Source: Leucogyrophana mollusca (lineage: Eukaryota; Basidiomycota; Agaricomycetes; Boletales). From it: a stretch of DNA of 64,000 nt. The position numbers were made by a program, and so were the translations under genes. The stretch is taken from NCBI GenBank assembly GCA_021014945.1, contig MU266381.1:1-64000 (forward strand), written 5' to 3'. Of this stretch, positions 33,949 through 46,237 are shown piece after piece. The stretch's first letter is position 1. Each line of letters starts with the position of its first letter. The notes beneath the pieces were generated by a model that saw only the letters and a list, made by a program, of their open reading frames with translations, had not been told where the DNA came from and searched no databases.

Positions 33949-35648
33949 TCAATGCTCAATGGCACCGACACGACCTTCCAGCCACTTGGTGACGCAATTT
34001 GTGGCTGCCCCATCCGCCTGCTCGTGAAGAACATCCAAGATACCTTGGCCTACAACATTGGCGCATTCCTCTGCCCGGCCGAAACCAGCTAAGCACCCTC
34101 TTCTGTAGTCGTTCTCAGGAACGTCAAGAAGCACCGCCACCGAAGGCGCTAGACCAGCACCGGTCTCTGGTCCGAAAACATGACTACGGAGAAGTACCGG
34201 AAGTGCAATGAGGGTAGGTAGATCCGCCGAAAGAGCATCGAGATCTTCCAAAAGCTGCTCCGGCGACTTGTTCAATTTGAACAGTGGACTGTCGGCGCTC
34301 TCTAGCAAGATAGCAAGCGCCTTCAGGTCAGCATAGGCTTCATCTACAGCTTCCCGTGCTACCCGGGTCGCATCGTTGTCGAGGGCGGGTCGGGGCATGA
34401 GAAGAAGAAGGTCATAAAGCGCCATGGCGTCAGCAGCTGGCGTCGAGGATACGGTTACGCTAGGAGGCGAAGGGGGACGAGAGGGGGGAAGCTTGATACC
34501 GAAGCGCAAAGAGGGAGGCGTAATGGGAGGTGTACCCCCAGAAACAGTATTCCCTGAAGACGCACGTTGTCTCCTTGACATCACTGGTGCAAGCAAAGGA
34601 GAGCTAGGAGGTGAGGTCGGTGGCGAAGGTGGAGCACGAGGCCGGTGAGAAAGCGCTACAAGGGCTCGCCATATGACCGAGATCAAGAAGGTAGCGAGGG
34701 TTGTTTGAGATGGAAGCGATAAAGTGTAACGCCCCATTGCCCGAGCGTAAATCGGCATCAAAGCCTGCAACGAGGTGATCGACGGGTGGAGAACAGGCCC
34801 TGATTTAGATGCCTTCGGGACCGTGACGCTGACGGGTTTCTCGAGAGCCTCTATGAGAGGCATGAGTTCAGCCTTGACGCCAGCTATTAATGGATTAGCC
34901 ACTCTGCCGACAAGGGACACAAGGCCTTCACGGATGGCTTTTAACCCGTCACCCCTTGCATCACTATCCACTCCCAACCTGATTTCATCGAAGCTCAAGA
35001 GAAGCTCCCCAGCAAATGTGGCAATAGCTAAAGCATGGAGCTGGGTTGCGTTAGGCGTCGGAGCTTGAACACTGGGAGCAGGTGGGGAGAGGAACGCGGG
35101 AGATGAGATAAGAGGCAATAGAAGAGCAGACAGGTTGCTAAGCAAAACCGACAGAGGGCGGTGCAGTGAGCGAATAATAGCTCTGTGCAAGTGAGGGTTC
35201 TCGCGTGTAGCTTTCAGCTCGCTATAAAAGAAAAATAGCGTGGCTCTTATCAGATGTCTACACACCGGAAAAGAAATACTCACGATATAATGAGAGTGCC
35301 AAGGGCGCGCCCACGACCAGAGGGAATAGGGCGCTTTCCGCCCACGTGCTCGTTCGCAGCGGCTGGTCCCGCCGGTTGGGCCAGAGCCTTGGAGACAGCA
35401 TCGCTCAGCTTAAGACTGAGTGCCTCTAAGTAAGACCCATCTTGCACAAGCAAGACTGGGGCTGGTGCAGGGGGTGCTGACGGAGTCATTGGCGACGGGC
35501 GTCTGAAGGTGCTGAAAGACAACTTGTTGAGCGGACGGGAGCGCTCCATAGCTGTGCTCGCGTCGTTACGAGTGAGTGGAGCTGGGGCCGGTGAGGTCGG
35601 GCGGCTAGTCGGGCGGAAGAGGGAAGGGTGCTTGAGTGCGTGGATCAT
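33949..35648 (-). CDS. Conserved fungal hypothetical protein, two exons
   Basis: Not recognised. Start ATG at 35648 (MIHALKHPSLFRP). Exon 1 encodes a Pro/Ser-rich head followed by a helical stretch with LVQDGSYLEALSLKLSDAV and ends in ALGTLIIS. An intron of about 64 nt (GTGAGT...TTATAG) leads to exon 2, which begins ELKATRENPHLHRAIIRSL. The long second exon is mainly alpha-helical (SLHRPLSVLLSNLSALLLP, ATFAGELLLSFDEIRLG), has a Ser/Pro-rich middle of about 80 residues, and ends in another helical part with LDVPENDYRRGCLAGFGRA. No membrane segment or catalytic motif is evident. The coherent frame, single clean intron and mixed ordered and disordered pattern support a real gene of about 560 residues. 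Confidence 0.65.
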
Positions 35649-36360
35649 TGTTGGTGGTATAGGTGGGTATGTATATGGTCAGAGAGCGAGCGACTGAGTT
35701 GTTAGAATTTGTTTTTCTTTGCTGGATGTTTCTTCTAAAAGTCTATGTGGTGGTTCCAGAGTTAGCAACCTGGTTCCGTAGTATGCAGCGAATTTATCCC
35801 ATTAGGCAGCGGCGAGAAGACAAGAGGCAATAGTCTGATAGACAACAGCTCAGCGGGCCCTAAGGAGGACGGTCAGTGTCAACGAGGAAAGCTGCGAGTC
35901 CAAAGAGAATGGTGTGAAGCAGGTGCGGTGTGCTGGCAGACCCCAGACCGAAAACGTTAAAAGTCAGCATGGATAACTGGGAAATGAAAGCCTGGAAACG
36001 CACTCCAATGGCGAAGGCAAAACCATAGATTTGTGTACGTGGAACGTCCTTTGAGGATTTATTCGTCGCGCGAGGAGAAAGGAAAAAGATCCCTTGTCGA
36101 AATTTTCAAGAGACTCAATCAGCGGCTCCGTTATATCCCACTACCGGTAATCTTCCCACGGCCGGCGTCATGAGCGGGCCAATGGCTACTGGTCCCACGT
36201 CAAGCCAAGTGCCTGTGGCAGCTGCCTCACAAGGCTCACAAGGTCGTTCTATTACATTGACTCAGACTACCCCGCACGCTTCTAAATCTGCCATCAGATA
36301 ATCCGCCTACCCACATCCATCCATCCTACATCTGCCGATCTCGCATGGCCCGGGTTCCTA
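35649..36360. other. Intergenic region
   Basis: Upstream of the hypothetical gene and downstream of AP-4 epsilon. A 43-codon plus-strand frame starts at ATG 36170 with Ser/Thr/Gln-rich sequence; it is discussed as a finding and not called. Nothing else was supported. Confidence 0.4.
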
Positions 36361-39300
36361 TCAGATACCCTCCAGAAGCCTCTTGATCGTCGTACGGAGC
36401 TCCATGTCTTCGCAGCGAAGTCTCCATAAACAACTCTCCTCGTCGCTCTCTCGGAGGCGGAGCGCAGCGCTACGATCCGAGTCACCCTGAACAAGAACCT
36501 TTAGCTCCCCTGCAAAAATAGCAACGACGTCAGCCCAGGTCAAATGAACGAGTCACAAGGACCCCACCTTCAAAAGGGGGTTGGTCTACCGCGATCACCA
36601 CCAGCCGGTGTTGCAGACCCTGAAGCAGGCGTACAATAGAGTCCATCGATGCCTCACACCACCCTCGAAGATTGGACCTCTCCATCGCATCCCAAGCATC
36701 TTCAAACACGGGCTCGGCATGAGGGGGTGCATCCGGATCGGCTAAGAAAGGCGAATCGAGTGTGATTAAGTCCACTCGGGATGCCTAGATATCTCGTTAG
36801 TCATCTCAGCATCCACGCGACTCGAGTGAAAGCGCACTAGATCCTTGGTTTCAGAGCTATCACCAACCATGGCAGAGCCCTAGCACCCATCAGCGCGACC
36901 GACGCAACTACCCAAGACGGGGCTCACCTCCGATATTCCTGCAAGTGAGCCATGTGCGGCAGCCAATGTCAGTTCACCGGGTGTAACAGTCCTCGTCAGT
37001 TCATCCAACGAAGGCCGCCCATCACTAGCCTGCGATAAACTACGACTCCTACTTCCTGGACTTGAAATCATCGATCGTGAACTACTAGGACGATTACGCG
37101 GGCTCGTAAGATGTCTCAGGCTGGGAACCGGCTGAGGGGAAGCATAGGCATCGTATCGAAGCTTGCTCGGCGATGCAGCGGAACGGGGAGGTGAGAGTGC
37201 GGGCGAAGTTGTGTGAGATACCCGAGGAGAGCCTGGTTGCGATGACCCCCCTGCGATACCCGACTGATAATTAGTTAGGGCGGCCAGGAAATCTGGGAGC
37301 TGTTCCGGATTGGGTTAGGATCTTGAAAGTAGGTGTAGTCTAATTCCTTACGGTTGATGACGGAGCATGGGAGACGAGGTCCGCAAGAACACGCCGTTGG
37401 CTGGAAACGGTGATAAACTGTTCGCAACGCTGAAAATGGCAGATCGTTTGATCAGTCTCGGCAGAGAAACGGGGCATTCATGCTCACTCGTCGGATATGC
37501 CGTCCCGAGAACTGCGATAATTTGGTAACGAGGTCCACAACATCCGGTGACACCTCGTTACATTCAGCTGAAACTCTCAACATGGACAATAGACATGCGT
37601 CCTGTACCGTAGCTGAGATAGTTGACAGTGTTAGTCCCCGAACATGCATTCCTTAATAGCCCACTCACCTGCGTAAGAGGATAGCCTACCTGCCATCCCG
37701 CGAAGGACGTCCGGTGGTGACACCGAGATCTTGCCGCAATACTCGCATGCCATCGCAGCGACCACGACCATGAGGGTCGGCCCGATGCGCACATCGACCT
37801 CGGTGACAGGAACGATCAACATGGTAACGCATGCTATACGGGAAGAGATCTCCACTTTACGCGAATCAGTGACTTCCGACAGTGGGGAGGTGTATAGCAC
37901 GCACACTCTCGGATGCATACAAGTATTCGCTCGATGCTGTTCTCTAGAACAGGCATGTCTTCCGGTCGACCTTGGCTTTCCCCCTCCACGGTGGCGAAGA
38001 GATCTTTCAGGTGAGTCGCATAGACCTCACAATCATCTTCGGACTGCATCTCGCCGATTTCCAGCAGTCGTGATACGTACTCGTTCTTGTCCCTGGCAGA
38101 CATCGCGGGAGGGATGTTCTGGAGCATCTGGGAGTAGTATGACCCAATTATACTGGGGTCGACACCACGGAGGACTTTGAGCGTCTAGTTGTGAAGGGTC
38201 AGCCGTTTACGGGCATTAACAGCCTCGCATGCGACGTACGATCTTTCGAATGAGACCGTCGGGCGAGTTTAACAGCCTCATCACCTGTTCGACCTCCCAC
38301 TCTTCCAAGACAGCCACCGTATTGGGAAGAGTACCGGCCCATAAGCTGGGGTCAACGCAACTGACGCAGAATATGAAAAGGTATTGATCGTCTGGGTCAT
38401 TCGAGGTCAACAGGGTACGAATGGAAGCGACAGGTGATACAAGTCTATCCGCTTGCAACCGGCGTAGGGTTTCGGCTGGAATGGACGAGAGAACCAGAAA
38501 GGCTTCACGAAGCAGAGCTGCAAGGGATGAGTATCGTGCAACACAAGATGGCCACTGCGCTCACAGCGTACAGGAGGATCTGAAGCATCCTTGATGATCT
38601 CAAGAATGATGGGACCACTGTTTACAGACGGCCTGGAAATAGATGAGAAAGCGGCGACACAATCCACACGCCAGAACTCACTTGTGCACACGAAGCGCTT
38701 GCAGGATATGAAGTAATGTCCGCCGCTTGGATTTACTCTGACCCGAAGCCCATGTGGAAACCAGGAGGTTGTTCACCGCAGCGCTACAGCTATTCGGCAA
38801 CTAGAGGCAGAAGCTAAGCTTACGCGTGTGTCCGGAAAGGTTATCGGTCACCTTCGTAGATAACACGAGTGCAGCATGAGAAACCGATGGTTCCGGGTCC
38901 TTCACGCGCTTCAGTGCCTTCCCTTCTATTCTCGAAAGTATCTCGGGATCATGACGCGACAAGGAACGAAAGGCTAGCAGAGCGCGACGGCGCACGTGAA
39001 TCCTATTTTAAAAAAGGTGGGAAGCATTGGAACGAGATGGACAGAGAGTCGGAGGAATACCTACTGACGAGTTATGTGATAGAAGATCGTGCAAACGTGA
39101 TTGAATAGCGGGTATAACGTCCTCAGTAGAAGATTGGATGAGCGCGTCAAGAGCGAGACAGACACGCGGAATATGAGTGCTCTCTAGATCCTGTGAAAAG
39201 CATCAACAAGACAAAAACGTGAAGGTGTCGACTGACCTTCCGAAGTGTGTTGACAAGCATAAGCTGGAGTTCGTGATTCGGGGGCATCATTTCAGAGCAG

Positions 39301-39719
39301 AATAAATACCCTTGCCGCATATAAGACCGATGCGCGGTAGACCACGACTATGCACAACGTACCAATCCTCTTGTCCTGCACAGTCTGTCCGACCTCGGCC
39401 AAGTGCACGGCGTGCGGTAGGGCGAACGTCAAATCTCCCAATGATGCGTGCATCAAAGTCATGGCGCAGTATAATATCAGGATCAGCTCCTCCTTGCACT
39501 GTTTCTGCATAGCAAAGCGTTATATATTTCACGGAAACAAGCCTGGACCGGTTTACGAACGAGAGGCAGTCGAGGGTGCAGAAGGCGGCCTCGGATAGAT
39601 TCGATTTCATGGAGTAACACAGAGTCTGCGGCCTGCGAGGACTGCGCTGTTTCCACCTTGCGCACCAGGGCATAGTGGGATCGACTCATAGCACCGGACG
39701 AGAGAAATGGGACTTCCAT
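36361..39719 (-). CDS. AP-4 complex subunit epsilon-like large adaptin
   Basis: A large adaptin with an N-terminal HEAT/ARM solenoid, acting in vesicle coats at the trans-Golgi. From ATG at 39719 (MEVPFLSSGAMSRSHYALV) exons join into EIESIRGRLLHPRLPL, KQCKEELILILYCAMTL, FALPHAVHLAEVGQTV, DKRIGYLFCSEMM and NHELQLMLVNTLRK. This order (HAxxLAxxG, KRxGYL, LLVNTxxKDLxST) fits AP-4 epsilon better than AP-1 gamma. VRRRALLAFRSLSRHDPE and KDPEPSVSHAALVLSTKV continue the solenoid. The C-terminal part has TLDSPFLADPDAPP, a disordered region, and ends ALRLRESDEESCLWRL then TIKRLLEGI, stop 36361. Introns are numerous. The divergent BUB2 start is only 73 bases away. Other AP-4 subunits are not in the window. 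Confidence 0.72.
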
Positions 39720-39792
39720 GGTTGCTGGCTGAGCCTCAAGCGCCTAAACGCGAAGGGAAAGAGTTGCAGCGCCACATGGCAGATGAACTTCT
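39720..39792. promoter_or_regulatory. Very short divergent promoter, AP-4 epsilon / BUB2
   Basis: Only 73 bases lie between the two opposing start codons, so both 5' UTRs and core promoters must overlap each other or the neighbouring exons. No TATA box was seen. Confidence 0.6.
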
Positions 39793-41083
39793 ATGGCCTC
39801 CTCTCAGTCTGCGGCAGCAACCGCACATTCTTTCAATAAAATCCTCAGCCAGCCTAAAGCCTCAAAGTCAAAGCGGTCGGGAGATATCGACGATGGAACG
39901 AAGAAGCTGAGGCGGATGATATTGGTGGAGGGAATACCCTCAGCTGCGGTTCGTCTTTCGATGCCACACAATGTATCTATCGTCGGGACTAACTGCTGTC
40001 GGTTTTCGTGCAAATAGGACCCTACGCTTCGCCCTCGGATATGGAAAATACTTCTTCGCGTCGAAGATTTGTCCGCGGCGACTTTTTTGCAATATGTATC
40101 TCGGGGACCTTGCGAAGTTCGGGAGAAAATCAGGAACGACACCTTCAGGTATTCTCCGCATTTCCCTAACCCTTGCCATGGTGCCGAGCGAGATTATTTA
40201 GAACACTTGCTACGGATCGTGGATTCAAGGAACGTGTACGCGAGGACATGCTTGTGCGTCTCCTGGACGCATTCGTGTGGCGAAATCATGGTCCGCACTG
40301 CATATTGTACTCTGCCGGCTAAACGTGCTAACCTGGCGGTATCAGATCGACAAGAGACTCAGCAACTTGGTTTCACTTATGTCCAGGGAATGAATGTCCT
40401 GGCTGCCCCGTTTTTGTACACCATGCCCTCAGAGCTAGAGGCATTCTTTTGTTTCGCGAAGTTTATCGAGGAGTCGTGTCCCCTTTATGTGCAACCTACG
40501 CTAGAAGGCGTGCATCGAGGACTCAAGGTATGATATTTTATCATGTCTCTCCGCAAGACGCCGAGGTCGAGCTTTGTCTTGTTCCCAGCTACTAGACCGT
40601 TGCCTGAAGATTGTCGATCCTGAGCTCTTTGCACACTTGCGGATGAAGAACCTATCAGCAGAAATTTACGCATTCCCATGTCCGTGCAGCTCCCTCCTTT
40701 AATGTCTTACACGTGACTAATAGATCCATCCCTCCAGCTGTTCTCACCTTATGCGCGTGCACCCCTCCTCTAGACCAAGTTTTGCAACTATGGGACTTCC
40801 TCCTCGCCTTTGGGGTGCATCTGAACGTTTTATGCGTGATCGCACAGCTCCTATTGATGCGAGACGAGGTAATGAGCTCATCGAGGTGAGGAGAGATTCT
40901 TCGCGGTTGCCCAACCGTTGGCAGCTGACTGGTGTTGTACGCAGTCCCATGCGTCTACTTCGCACTTTCCCTCCACTCGAGGCTCTCCCAGTCATTGGCA
41001 TCGCTGTCACACTTGTCCGTGACCTTCCCGCTGATCTGTACGACGAGTTGGTCCGGCATCCATACGATATTCAGAACCAGTAG
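39793..41083 (+). CDS. BUB2: Bub2/Cdc16-type TBC GTPase-activating protein
   Basis: GAP component of the mitotic exit/septation checkpoint, which with Byr4/Bfa1 inactivates the Tem1/Spg1 GTPase at spindle poles. Seven exons, 39793-39948, 40018-40148, 40202-40290, 40346-40527, 40589-40679, 40738-40885 and 40945-41083, give 311 residues in frame, close to the 306 of yeast Bub2. The TBC domain is compact: RRMILVEGIPSAA, LRPRIWKILLRVEDLSA, the arginine-finger motif IRNDTFR, the glutamine-finger motif FTYVQGMNVLAAPFLY, then PSELEAFFCFAKFIEESC, FALLxR-type helices and CACTPPLDQVLQLWDFLLA. Both catalytic fingers are present, so GAP activity is expected. It is divergent from the AP-4 epsilon gene. 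Confidence 0.93.
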
Positions 41084-41836
41084 TCTCCTCCAATCCAGGT
41101 AAACGCTTTGTTGGCTCTGCGACCCTCGCGTCGACCTATACCCATCCTGCTTTCACTATGCCTACTGTCATCCCGTGTTTAGATTTTAACTGGCGAGTGT
41201 ACCACAAACCAATGTAGCATATCTGGTGTCCACCTGAATGAATGTTGTTGTAGACGTATAACCCATCAACATCACTCACAAATGAGATCTAAAGAAGTTA
41301 AGCTCGGTAATGAAAACAAGTGGAAAGCATCGATAGAGGAACATCTTTGATGACATGGCTCCCATTTCGTACTTGAAGACCTCCTGATCAGTCAGCATCG
41401 AATGTCGGAGCGTTAACGGGACACATCTACGGTACATTGTTGTCGTTGTGAATCGTTGGAAATTTGTGCTGACGTTTATTGGTGACTAGCATTAAATCAC
41501 AGTACTACTAGTGCGGACTCTTCTGTCCCACTCAAAGATGTACGTGTTACTTTGCGAGCGAGGCGAAAAGGTGAGGTGCAGGCCGTGCGACTAAAGACTT
41601 GATCGAGCTCATTGACGTCGACATGATACGAGAGGATGTGAGTGACGGGGATGGGCCAGCGAAGGCGTTCGGAACCACATGTGGATGGGCAGGACACAGC
41701 CATTCAAGAGTGAACCCCCTCCCGCAGACGCTGGCCATGAACGCGTGAACACCGGAAGGATACACGCCCTCCGAAGCGCTCGGTGTCCCCGGAATCCACA
41801 GCATGCTAGGACATGGGCGTCTCCTCTATATATTAT
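41084..41836. other. Convergent intergenic region
   Basis: About 750 bases between the 3' ends of BUB2 and the nucleoside transporter gene. Minus-strand open frames near 41500-41800 have no domain and are not called. Confidence 0.4.
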
Positions 41837-43490
41837 CTATTCTACGAAGGGATTACAGTCACAAATCGCGCCCCTCACCGCAAAGCTGGCAATACTACCC
41901 AATGTCAGCCCCACATTGACGCAGAAATTCGCCACGGTAGCCGCAACATCCACGTCCTCCTGCCGACCCTTCAACTTTGCATTATGCTCCAAAGATGACG
42001 CACCCAGCATCGACATAGTGGAAACGTAGCCGTTCGAGACTCCAAATACGCCCAGGATGAGCATGAAAAGGAAATCAGAGGTGATAATGGCCGTCGTAGG
42101 GGGTGCCGTTGCCGATCGTTGGACGTTGCACATGAGAAAGAGGGGGATAAATAACGTTCGAAGTATGGCTATGGTTAGCACACGACGTTCCGACCATATC
42201 ATCCAGCGGGGATAGGAGCAAAGGTGTCGTCCCAGTAAGTCGCCAACACTGAAGACCAGGAAGTGAATGGCACTGAATAGCAGGGGATGCATGTTGGGGT
42301 TGGTGGATAGTATCGAGACCGTGATGGGTGGAAAGACAGCCTGCGTGATCTGGAGGTAAGAAATGAGACGAACGCAAGCATTTTCGGTACGCACCAAGGT
42401 AATAACATACACGTATGCGCCTGAGATCTCATAGACGAGATTTGCCTTGAACACGCGCAATATCTGTATTTTGGTATCTGGTAATGTAATAATGGCAGGT
42501 CCGGCGGAAATAAGCCCTCGCAGCTCCTCTGCGTCGCGGCTTCGGCGCTGTTGTTCCATTCTCCCCGTCCTCAACTCGTGCGATGGCAAGGTTTTAGACC
42601 ACGCATAAACCACCATGGTCGCAACCATGACTGCAGTCGACACGCCGAATAGTACACGAGCGGCACGCTCTTCTGCGATACCATCTGAGACTTCCGAGGC
42701 TGTGGGTTGACGAGAAGCACCCCAAATGGAGCCCACTGCGCTTATGAGCTGTACTGCACTGACAATTACAGCCACAGCGGCCTGACCAGTCATCAGGGCC
42801 TGCACGCAATGCGACCCAAGCAAAGCGGCTTCGGCGTAGACAGCTGTACCTAGGTGGGATGCCCAACCAGCCTGCATGATCCCATTTACGATGATGAAGG
42901 CAAAGAACCACGAGGGAGGCACGTGAATGAACGTGCTGAGAAAGAAGAGAAACATAAGCAAGGAGAGCCAGCCTGTGGAGATGAGAATTCGACGAAAAGA
43001 TGACCACTGGGATTATCCGGTTAGCATATCCACGTCGTAAGAAGGTGGCAAGCCCACCTGCTTGGAAGTGGCGGTCGCGTGGGCCATAAAGGCAAGGCCA
43101 GATGCGGTGATTGCCATGGACATGTATGAACCCAATGTAGCTCTTAGCGGAGACCCGGCGAGTCGCGACAAAAAGAAAGATAGTGCGGTGATCAGCACTG
43201 CAGACCTATTTGTTAAACTGATGGACACAAAGTGACTGGGTTCAAGGCATACCGGTCCATGACAACAGGAATGTACATCCTAGCAGGAAGTATAACCATG
43301 CATCGATCGCGTTCACCAGGCGAGGAACACTGGGCTCAGCGTCGTAGTCGTCGAGAACGCATTGAGGGTCGTCATCTTCTGCCATGAATATCGTTCGCGG
43401 GTGAGTACCAAGGTCCATCATGGATTCAGACGTCTCCAGTCCGTTTGGCTGGGACATGGTAGTCAGAGGCAGGCTCTCTATTACAGGCAT
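41837..43490 (-). CDS. Equilibrative nucleoside transporter (ENT/SLC29, Fun26-like)
   Basis: A multi-spanning permease for nucleosides or nucleobases; the yeast member Fun26 sits in the vacuolar membrane. From ATG at 43490 (MPVIESLPLTTMSQPN) there is a polar head of about 60 residues. Membrane segments follow: AWLYFLLGCTFLLSWT, MFLFFLSTFIHVPPSWFFA, GIMQAGWASHLGTAVYAEA, VLFGVSTAVMVATMVVYAW. A cytoplasmic loop precedes VFKANLVYEISGAYVYVITL, AIHFLVFSVGDLLGRHLC and the C-terminal helices with ILGVFGVSNGYVSTMSM, FCVNVGLTLGSIASFAV. The GDLLGR motif and the NGYVSTMSM stretch are characteristic of ENTs. Introns of 50-70 nt interrupt the membrane part. A nucleoside hydrolase lies about 3 kb away, a suggestive but unproven pairing. 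Confidence 0.85.
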
Positions 43491-43836
43491 GGTGCTAGTT
43501 CGACTGGGGATGATATGTAAGGAGAACGGCCTTGAATCGCTCCCGGAGCATCGAGCTTTGCTTCCAAGCTCACGTCTGTGCAATGCTTCGATGTTAATGG
43601 AGGGGCAGTTTATAATATGGAAACGCAACTGGTATCAGCAAGAAGCCTCCAGTTTTGAAGGTAGGACTCGAGAGTTGGAAGCAACAGTGAACCTGTCAAT
43701 GTGGCGGTGCTAGCGATCGCATTCGGTTCAGAGAGTGTATAATTACTCTTTCTCATGCTATCTAACTTACAACGATGTGTCTGTCTGCTTGTTGTACGTG
43801 CTACAGGATGAATCGACGAAGAGTAAGGCGAGATCT

Positions 43837-44968
43837 CTAATACCACGCCAACAAACCATCTTTCCCAATCTTCTCCCTAACTAACTGCTCACTTAACTCG
43901 TGTAGATTCTTCCCAAGCTGCTCGTCATCCGCCTGCGCAGTCTCCTTGCCAAGCTGGCCTGGATCGGTGAAATAACATCCCTGCCAGCTATTCTTCTCCA
44001 CATCCTCACTGGTCGCAGCCCACAATGTACTGAGGCTACCTTGCTCAGGGTTCCTCATGAAAGGTACTACGACCGCCTTCGCGAGAGTGCCGAATACTTT
44101 CCCGTACGCTTCCTTGAACTGGTCCTGCTGCCCGGTGTGTACGGCGCCGGGGTGTGTAGCGAGTGCAAAGATGCGATCACCTGATGGGCGAATCGCTCGT
44201 TCGACAAGGGTGTATTTGGTGAAAAGAATGTTCGCGAGCTTCGATCGCGCGTAAAGCGATACGGCGCTGAGGTCATTCGAACCCACTTCAGTGACTTCTT
44301 CCTCTGAGGCGAACTGCACCGAGGAAGGAGCCTGCCGGTGGAGCTCTGAAGAAATAGCGACGATACGCGGAGGTGGGGTTGAAGGAAGTTTAGAAGTTTT
44401 GCGAATCAAGGGGAGAACGCGGTTAATGAGCAGGAAGTGGCCTAGGTGATTGACCGCGAAGTGACGATCAATGTTATCGCTGGACACGTCGAACTTGTTA
44501 ACTCCAACACCGGCGTCGGCCACGACCTGTGTGAGGGATCAACAGCCAACTCGGGAATAGGATGTTCCGACCAGTGACACGTACGATGTCTAGTCTCTCT
44601 TCCCCCTCTCTGATCCTATCCCCGACTTCTCTGACCTTGGCTAGATTTCCAAGGTCGCACTCAATGAAGTGGACGTCTGCAGCTTCAGATACAGATCTTT
44701 TGATTTCGGCAATCGCGTCGTCCCCATGTTCTGTTTTGCGGGATAGAAGGAGCACACGAGCGCGAGACTCTGCGAACGCGCGAGCGACCTCAAAACCGAT
44801 GCCAACTGTGGCTCCTGTCACAAGGACAGTCTAAAGGGGCTTAATTGGTCGGAATATTGGACTATGATCGCATGAGACACATACCCTGCCTTGCAGATCT
44901 GCAACGTCTGTTTGTTGAAAGCCCCCATTTCCTGCCAGTGTGTTCATTGCTTTTTGAGCGGTATTCAT
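43837..44968 (-). CDS. Short-chain dehydrogenase/reductase
   Basis: An NAD(P)-dependent oxidoreductase of the classical SDR type close to the retinol dehydrogenase/WWOX-like group common in fungi. Start ATG at 44968 (MNTAQKAMNTLAGNGGFQQ). After a first intron comes the nucleotide-binding TVLVTGATVGIGFEVARAF, then FIECDLGNLAKVREVGDR. A second intron joins ERLDI to VVADAGVGVNKFDV. The rest has HFAVNHLGHFLLINRVLP, VAISSELHR (catalytic Ser region) and the catalytic YARSK, then LATHPGAVHTG. All core residues are present, but the usual NNAG motif reads VADAG, a small deviation. The substrate cannot be told. It lies between the nucleoside transporter and a bZIP gene, all on the minus strand, with no evidence of a shared pathway. 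Confidence 0.85.
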
Positions 44969-45455
44969 GGTTGGGAAAGTGAACAGTCTTCTGAGGGGAA
45001 AACGGAGCATGCCAATTCCTGCAAGGTAAGGGATTTATTTGTACCAACTGCCGACCGACGTCATTGATGCGTGCGTTTGGCGGGGACCAATCGCTGACCC
45101 CAGGGTACTCCGTGAGCATATTCGTCTACTTTCGATAGACATGACCTATATCGCCGGGACGCGTATCGAGGATCGCCCCTCCTTTCCTGGGCGGAATCGT
45201 CGTTGATTGCCATTTTGGGTCAGGAGCCAATCTCTGAACGGGACAGAGGCAACTTCGGGGATGTGGTACTGACCTCGTTCGAAAGCCAGGACGAAATCCT
45301 CGAATGCAGGCATGGTCATGACATCTGGTATTATCACATGCCCTAAGGATACAGAACAAATGCATATTGTAGTCGTAATATCTTCAAAGAAGGACTGGCG
45401 TCGACGAGTGCTGAACTGTTGGATACTGTACCATTGTTAAGCTATCACGATCGTA
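44969..45455. other. Intergenic region with an unexplained short frame
   Basis: A minus-strand frame from ATG near 45316 (MTMPAFEDFVLAFERG) runs about 55 codons to 45146. It reads like globular protein but no family was recognised and no partner exon was found. The rest is flank of the SDR and bZIP genes. Confidence 0.35.
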
Positions 45456-46237
45456 TCACCCGTGGGCATCACTGAAGCGTAGCCTAGACGTCCGTGCTAT
45501 GGGACTAGGGGGGTGACTCTCGGGTTCTTCCTCTTCCTCTTCAACCAGGCCTGTACAGTCAACAAGACCCCCACAGCACTCTGATCCAAAACTAGGAGTC
45601 GGGCTTGAGCATGTGGCTGGTTGGAGAATAGGCGGGTCCGCTGCTCTCACCCCTACTACTCGATTATTGACACGAAGGTGCGATAGAGAGGCCTCTCGAC
45701 TTTCCTGGGGGGGGAACGGAGTGCACGGAGACGTCTGCGGGGGAGATGGTGCCGGGAATGAAAAGAAAGCTGGTCGCAGCCCGCGTTGGTGTGAAGTCAT
45801 AGAGACCGAAGACGTCGATGGCTGGAGCGGCGGCGGGGCTGACCGCCTTCGCGGAGACACAGACCCAGTGTGAGCTGAGTGCGGATAGGCTACCTGTTGA
45901 AAGCGTGCTATGGACGCAGAAGCAGCAGCCAAGTGACTTAACAACTCCGATGAGGCCTGTGTCTGCGGCGGGAACATTAGCCCCGAGCTTGTGATGGCAG
46001 TGGCATAGATATCATCGACCATCGACGACGACTCACAAGCTCGGGAGAAGGCACCCCAGGAAGACTAGCGCGCGCTTCCGCTAGCTCTTGTCGCAACTGG
46101 ACGTTCTCCTCTTCCGCCTTCCGACATCGCTCTTCCAGATCGTATATATACTGGGCTTTGCGGGCACGATAGTCGCGTTGCTGTGTCAGAGCCCTCGTCG
46201 GAGGAATCGTGAGATCTCGTTTGCGCCCTCTCACCAT
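45456..46237 (-). CDS. bZIP-type transcription factor
   Basis: Start ATG at about 46237 (MVRGRKRDLTIPPTRALTQ). The basic region QQRDYRARKAQYIYDLEERC runs directly into a leucine-zipper-like coiled coil with AEEENVQLRQELAEARA, the layout of a fungal bZIP factor. The usual basic-region asparagine is not obvious, so the DNA contact set is atypical. An intron of about 70 nt (GTGAGT after PSPEL) leads to a second exon with ASSELLSHLAAASASIARF, then a Ser/Pro-rich region and an acidic VEEEEEEPESHPP stretch, which may activate transcription, ending FSDAHG at 45456. It probably binds DNA as a dimer in the nucleus. Targets are unknown. The acceptor site is ambiguous between two nearby CAG positions. 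Confidence 0.6.
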
